This document shows positions 6,251-6,921 of a DNA stretch of 6,921 bases, piece by piece. Source of the stretch: JAUWTJ01 sp965603015. Its GTDB lineage: Bacteria; Pseudomonadota; Alphaproteobacteria; M2410. The stretch's first letter is position 1; every line of letters starts with the position of its first letter. Made by a program: the position numbers and the translations under genes. The notes under the pieces were generated by a model, which was not told the DNA's origin, searched no databases, and was given only the letters and a program-made list of their open reading frames with translations. Where the stretch lies: the NCBI GenBank assembly GCA_965603015.1, contig CBFDBJ010000115.1, positions 1 through 6,921 on the forward strand, written 5' to 3'.

Positions 6251-6921
6251 CTAATCCAGATCCTCGATCACTTCGCCCGTGCCACCCTCAACACGCGCCG
6301 CCAGGGATGCCGCCATGAACCCGTCAAGGTCACCGTCGAGCACCGCTTGCGGATTGGTACTCTCCACGCCGGTCCTCAAGTCCTTGACCAGTTGATAAGG
6401 TTGCAGGACGTAGGAGCGAATCTGATGACCCCAGCCAATATCTGTCTTGGCATCGGCTTCTGCCTGTGCGGCTGTTTCTCGTTCCTGAAGCTCTTTCTCG
6501 TAAAGCCGCGCGCGCAACATGGTCCACGCAGTGGCACGGTTTTTATGCTGGGACCGCTCGTTCTGACACTGCACGACAATTCCAGAGGCGATGTGCGTAA
6601 TCCGTACCGCACTATCCGTTGTATTGACGTGCTGGCCACCTGCCCCCGAGGCCCGGTAGGTGTCGATGCGAACATCCTTTTCCGAAACATCAACTTCAAT
6701 CTCGTCATCAATCTCCGGGAAGATCCACACGGAAGCAAAGCTTGTGTGCCGCCTTGCGTTTGAATCAAAAGGGGAAATCCGGACAAGCCGATGAACCCCT
6801 GACTCTGTTTTAAGCCAACCATAGGCATTGTGGCCCTTGATATGAAGCGTGGCGGATTTAATGCCGGCCTCTTCTCCGTCGCTCTCTTCCCCGGCATCCT
6901 CTTCGTCGGCATCGCCTTCGT
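6251..6921 (-). CDS. prfB: Peptide chain release factor 2, C-terminal part, runs off the right edge
   Basis: Class I release factor that reads UGA and UAA stop codons in the ribosomal A site and triggers peptide release. The last 222 residues are present; the N-terminal part, where many bacteria have a programmed +1 frameshift, is outside the window. In fragment numbering, the codon-recognition motif SPF is at 49-51 (6767-6775) within GVHRLVRISPFDSNARRH. The catalytic GGQ is at 94-96 (6632-6640) within YRASGAGGQHVN. RSQHKN, DIGWGHQIRSYVL and DLRTGVES follow as in the family. SPF rather than PxT identifies RF2 against RF1. The frame continues through GTG at 6730 to the edge, so that codon is not the start. 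At the edge the sequence is strongly acidic (EGDADEEDAGEESDGEEAG), apparently longer than the short SDGEEAG-type loop usual here. The EamA transporter gene follows closely. Confidence 0.97.
   Translation of the reverse strand, partial: EGDADEEDAGEESDGEEAGIKSATLHIKGHNAYGWLKTESGVHRLVRISPFDSNARRHTSFASVWIFPEIDDEIEVDVSEKDVRIDTYRASGAGGQHVNTTDSAVRITHIASGIVVQCQNERSQHKNRATAWTMLRARLYEKELQERETAAQAEADAKTDIGWGHQIRSYVLQPYQLVKDLRTGVESTNPQAVLDGDLDGFMAASLAARVEGGTGEVIEDLD

Noticed and set aside
6200..6763. Plus-strand frame opposite prfB, and an alternative minus frame at 6376-6912
   Set aside because: Both overlap the intact RF2 frame that carries SPF and GGQ; they are shadow frames.

Overview
The window reads as ordinary chromosomal core of an alphaproteobacterium with moderate GC content. 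No single marker proves this. The assignment rests on the style of the proteins: a bactofilin close to the Caulobacter BacA type, a release factor 2 with alphaproteobacterial wording around its SPF motif, and a trigger factor with an alphaproteobacterial N-terminus. There is no phage, insertion sequence, CRISPR array or toxin-antitoxin signature.

Layout from left to right. Positions 1-558 (minus) hold the N-terminal part of an Amt-family ammonium transporter with a signal peptide; it runs off the left edge. Positions 608-2125 (minus) hold trigger factor (tig), which ends in an unusual lysine/alanine-rich tail of 56 residues. Positions 2226-2310 (minus) hold tRNA-Leu(UAG) with an encoded CCA. 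A GNAT acetyltransferase of the phosphinothricin-acetyltransferase type (2410-2946, minus) overlaps the end of a complete bifunctional NAD(P)HX repair gene, nnr (2936-4459, minus). A divergent intergenic region of about 200 bases follows, then the only plus-strand gene, a bactofilin (4657-5223), closed by a strong intrinsic terminator (5249-5290). Convergent to it is a ten-helix EamA/DMT transporter (5326-6231, minus). This lies 19 bases downstream of prfB (6251 to beyond the right edge, minus), of which the catalytic and codon-recognition part is present.

How the genes relate. tig, the tRNA and prfB serve translation and nascent-chain folding. nnr repairs hydrated NAD(P)H, and the overlapping acetyltransferase is probably translated with it. 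The bactofilin is a cell-shape/cytoskeletal scaffold with its own transcription unit. prfB and the transporter probably share a transcript.

I did not find a convincing undescribed system. The features most worth a second look are the histone-like tail on trigger factor, an acidic insertion in release factor 2 at the right edge, the overlapping nnr/acetyltransferase pair, and the long polar tail of the solitary bactofilin.
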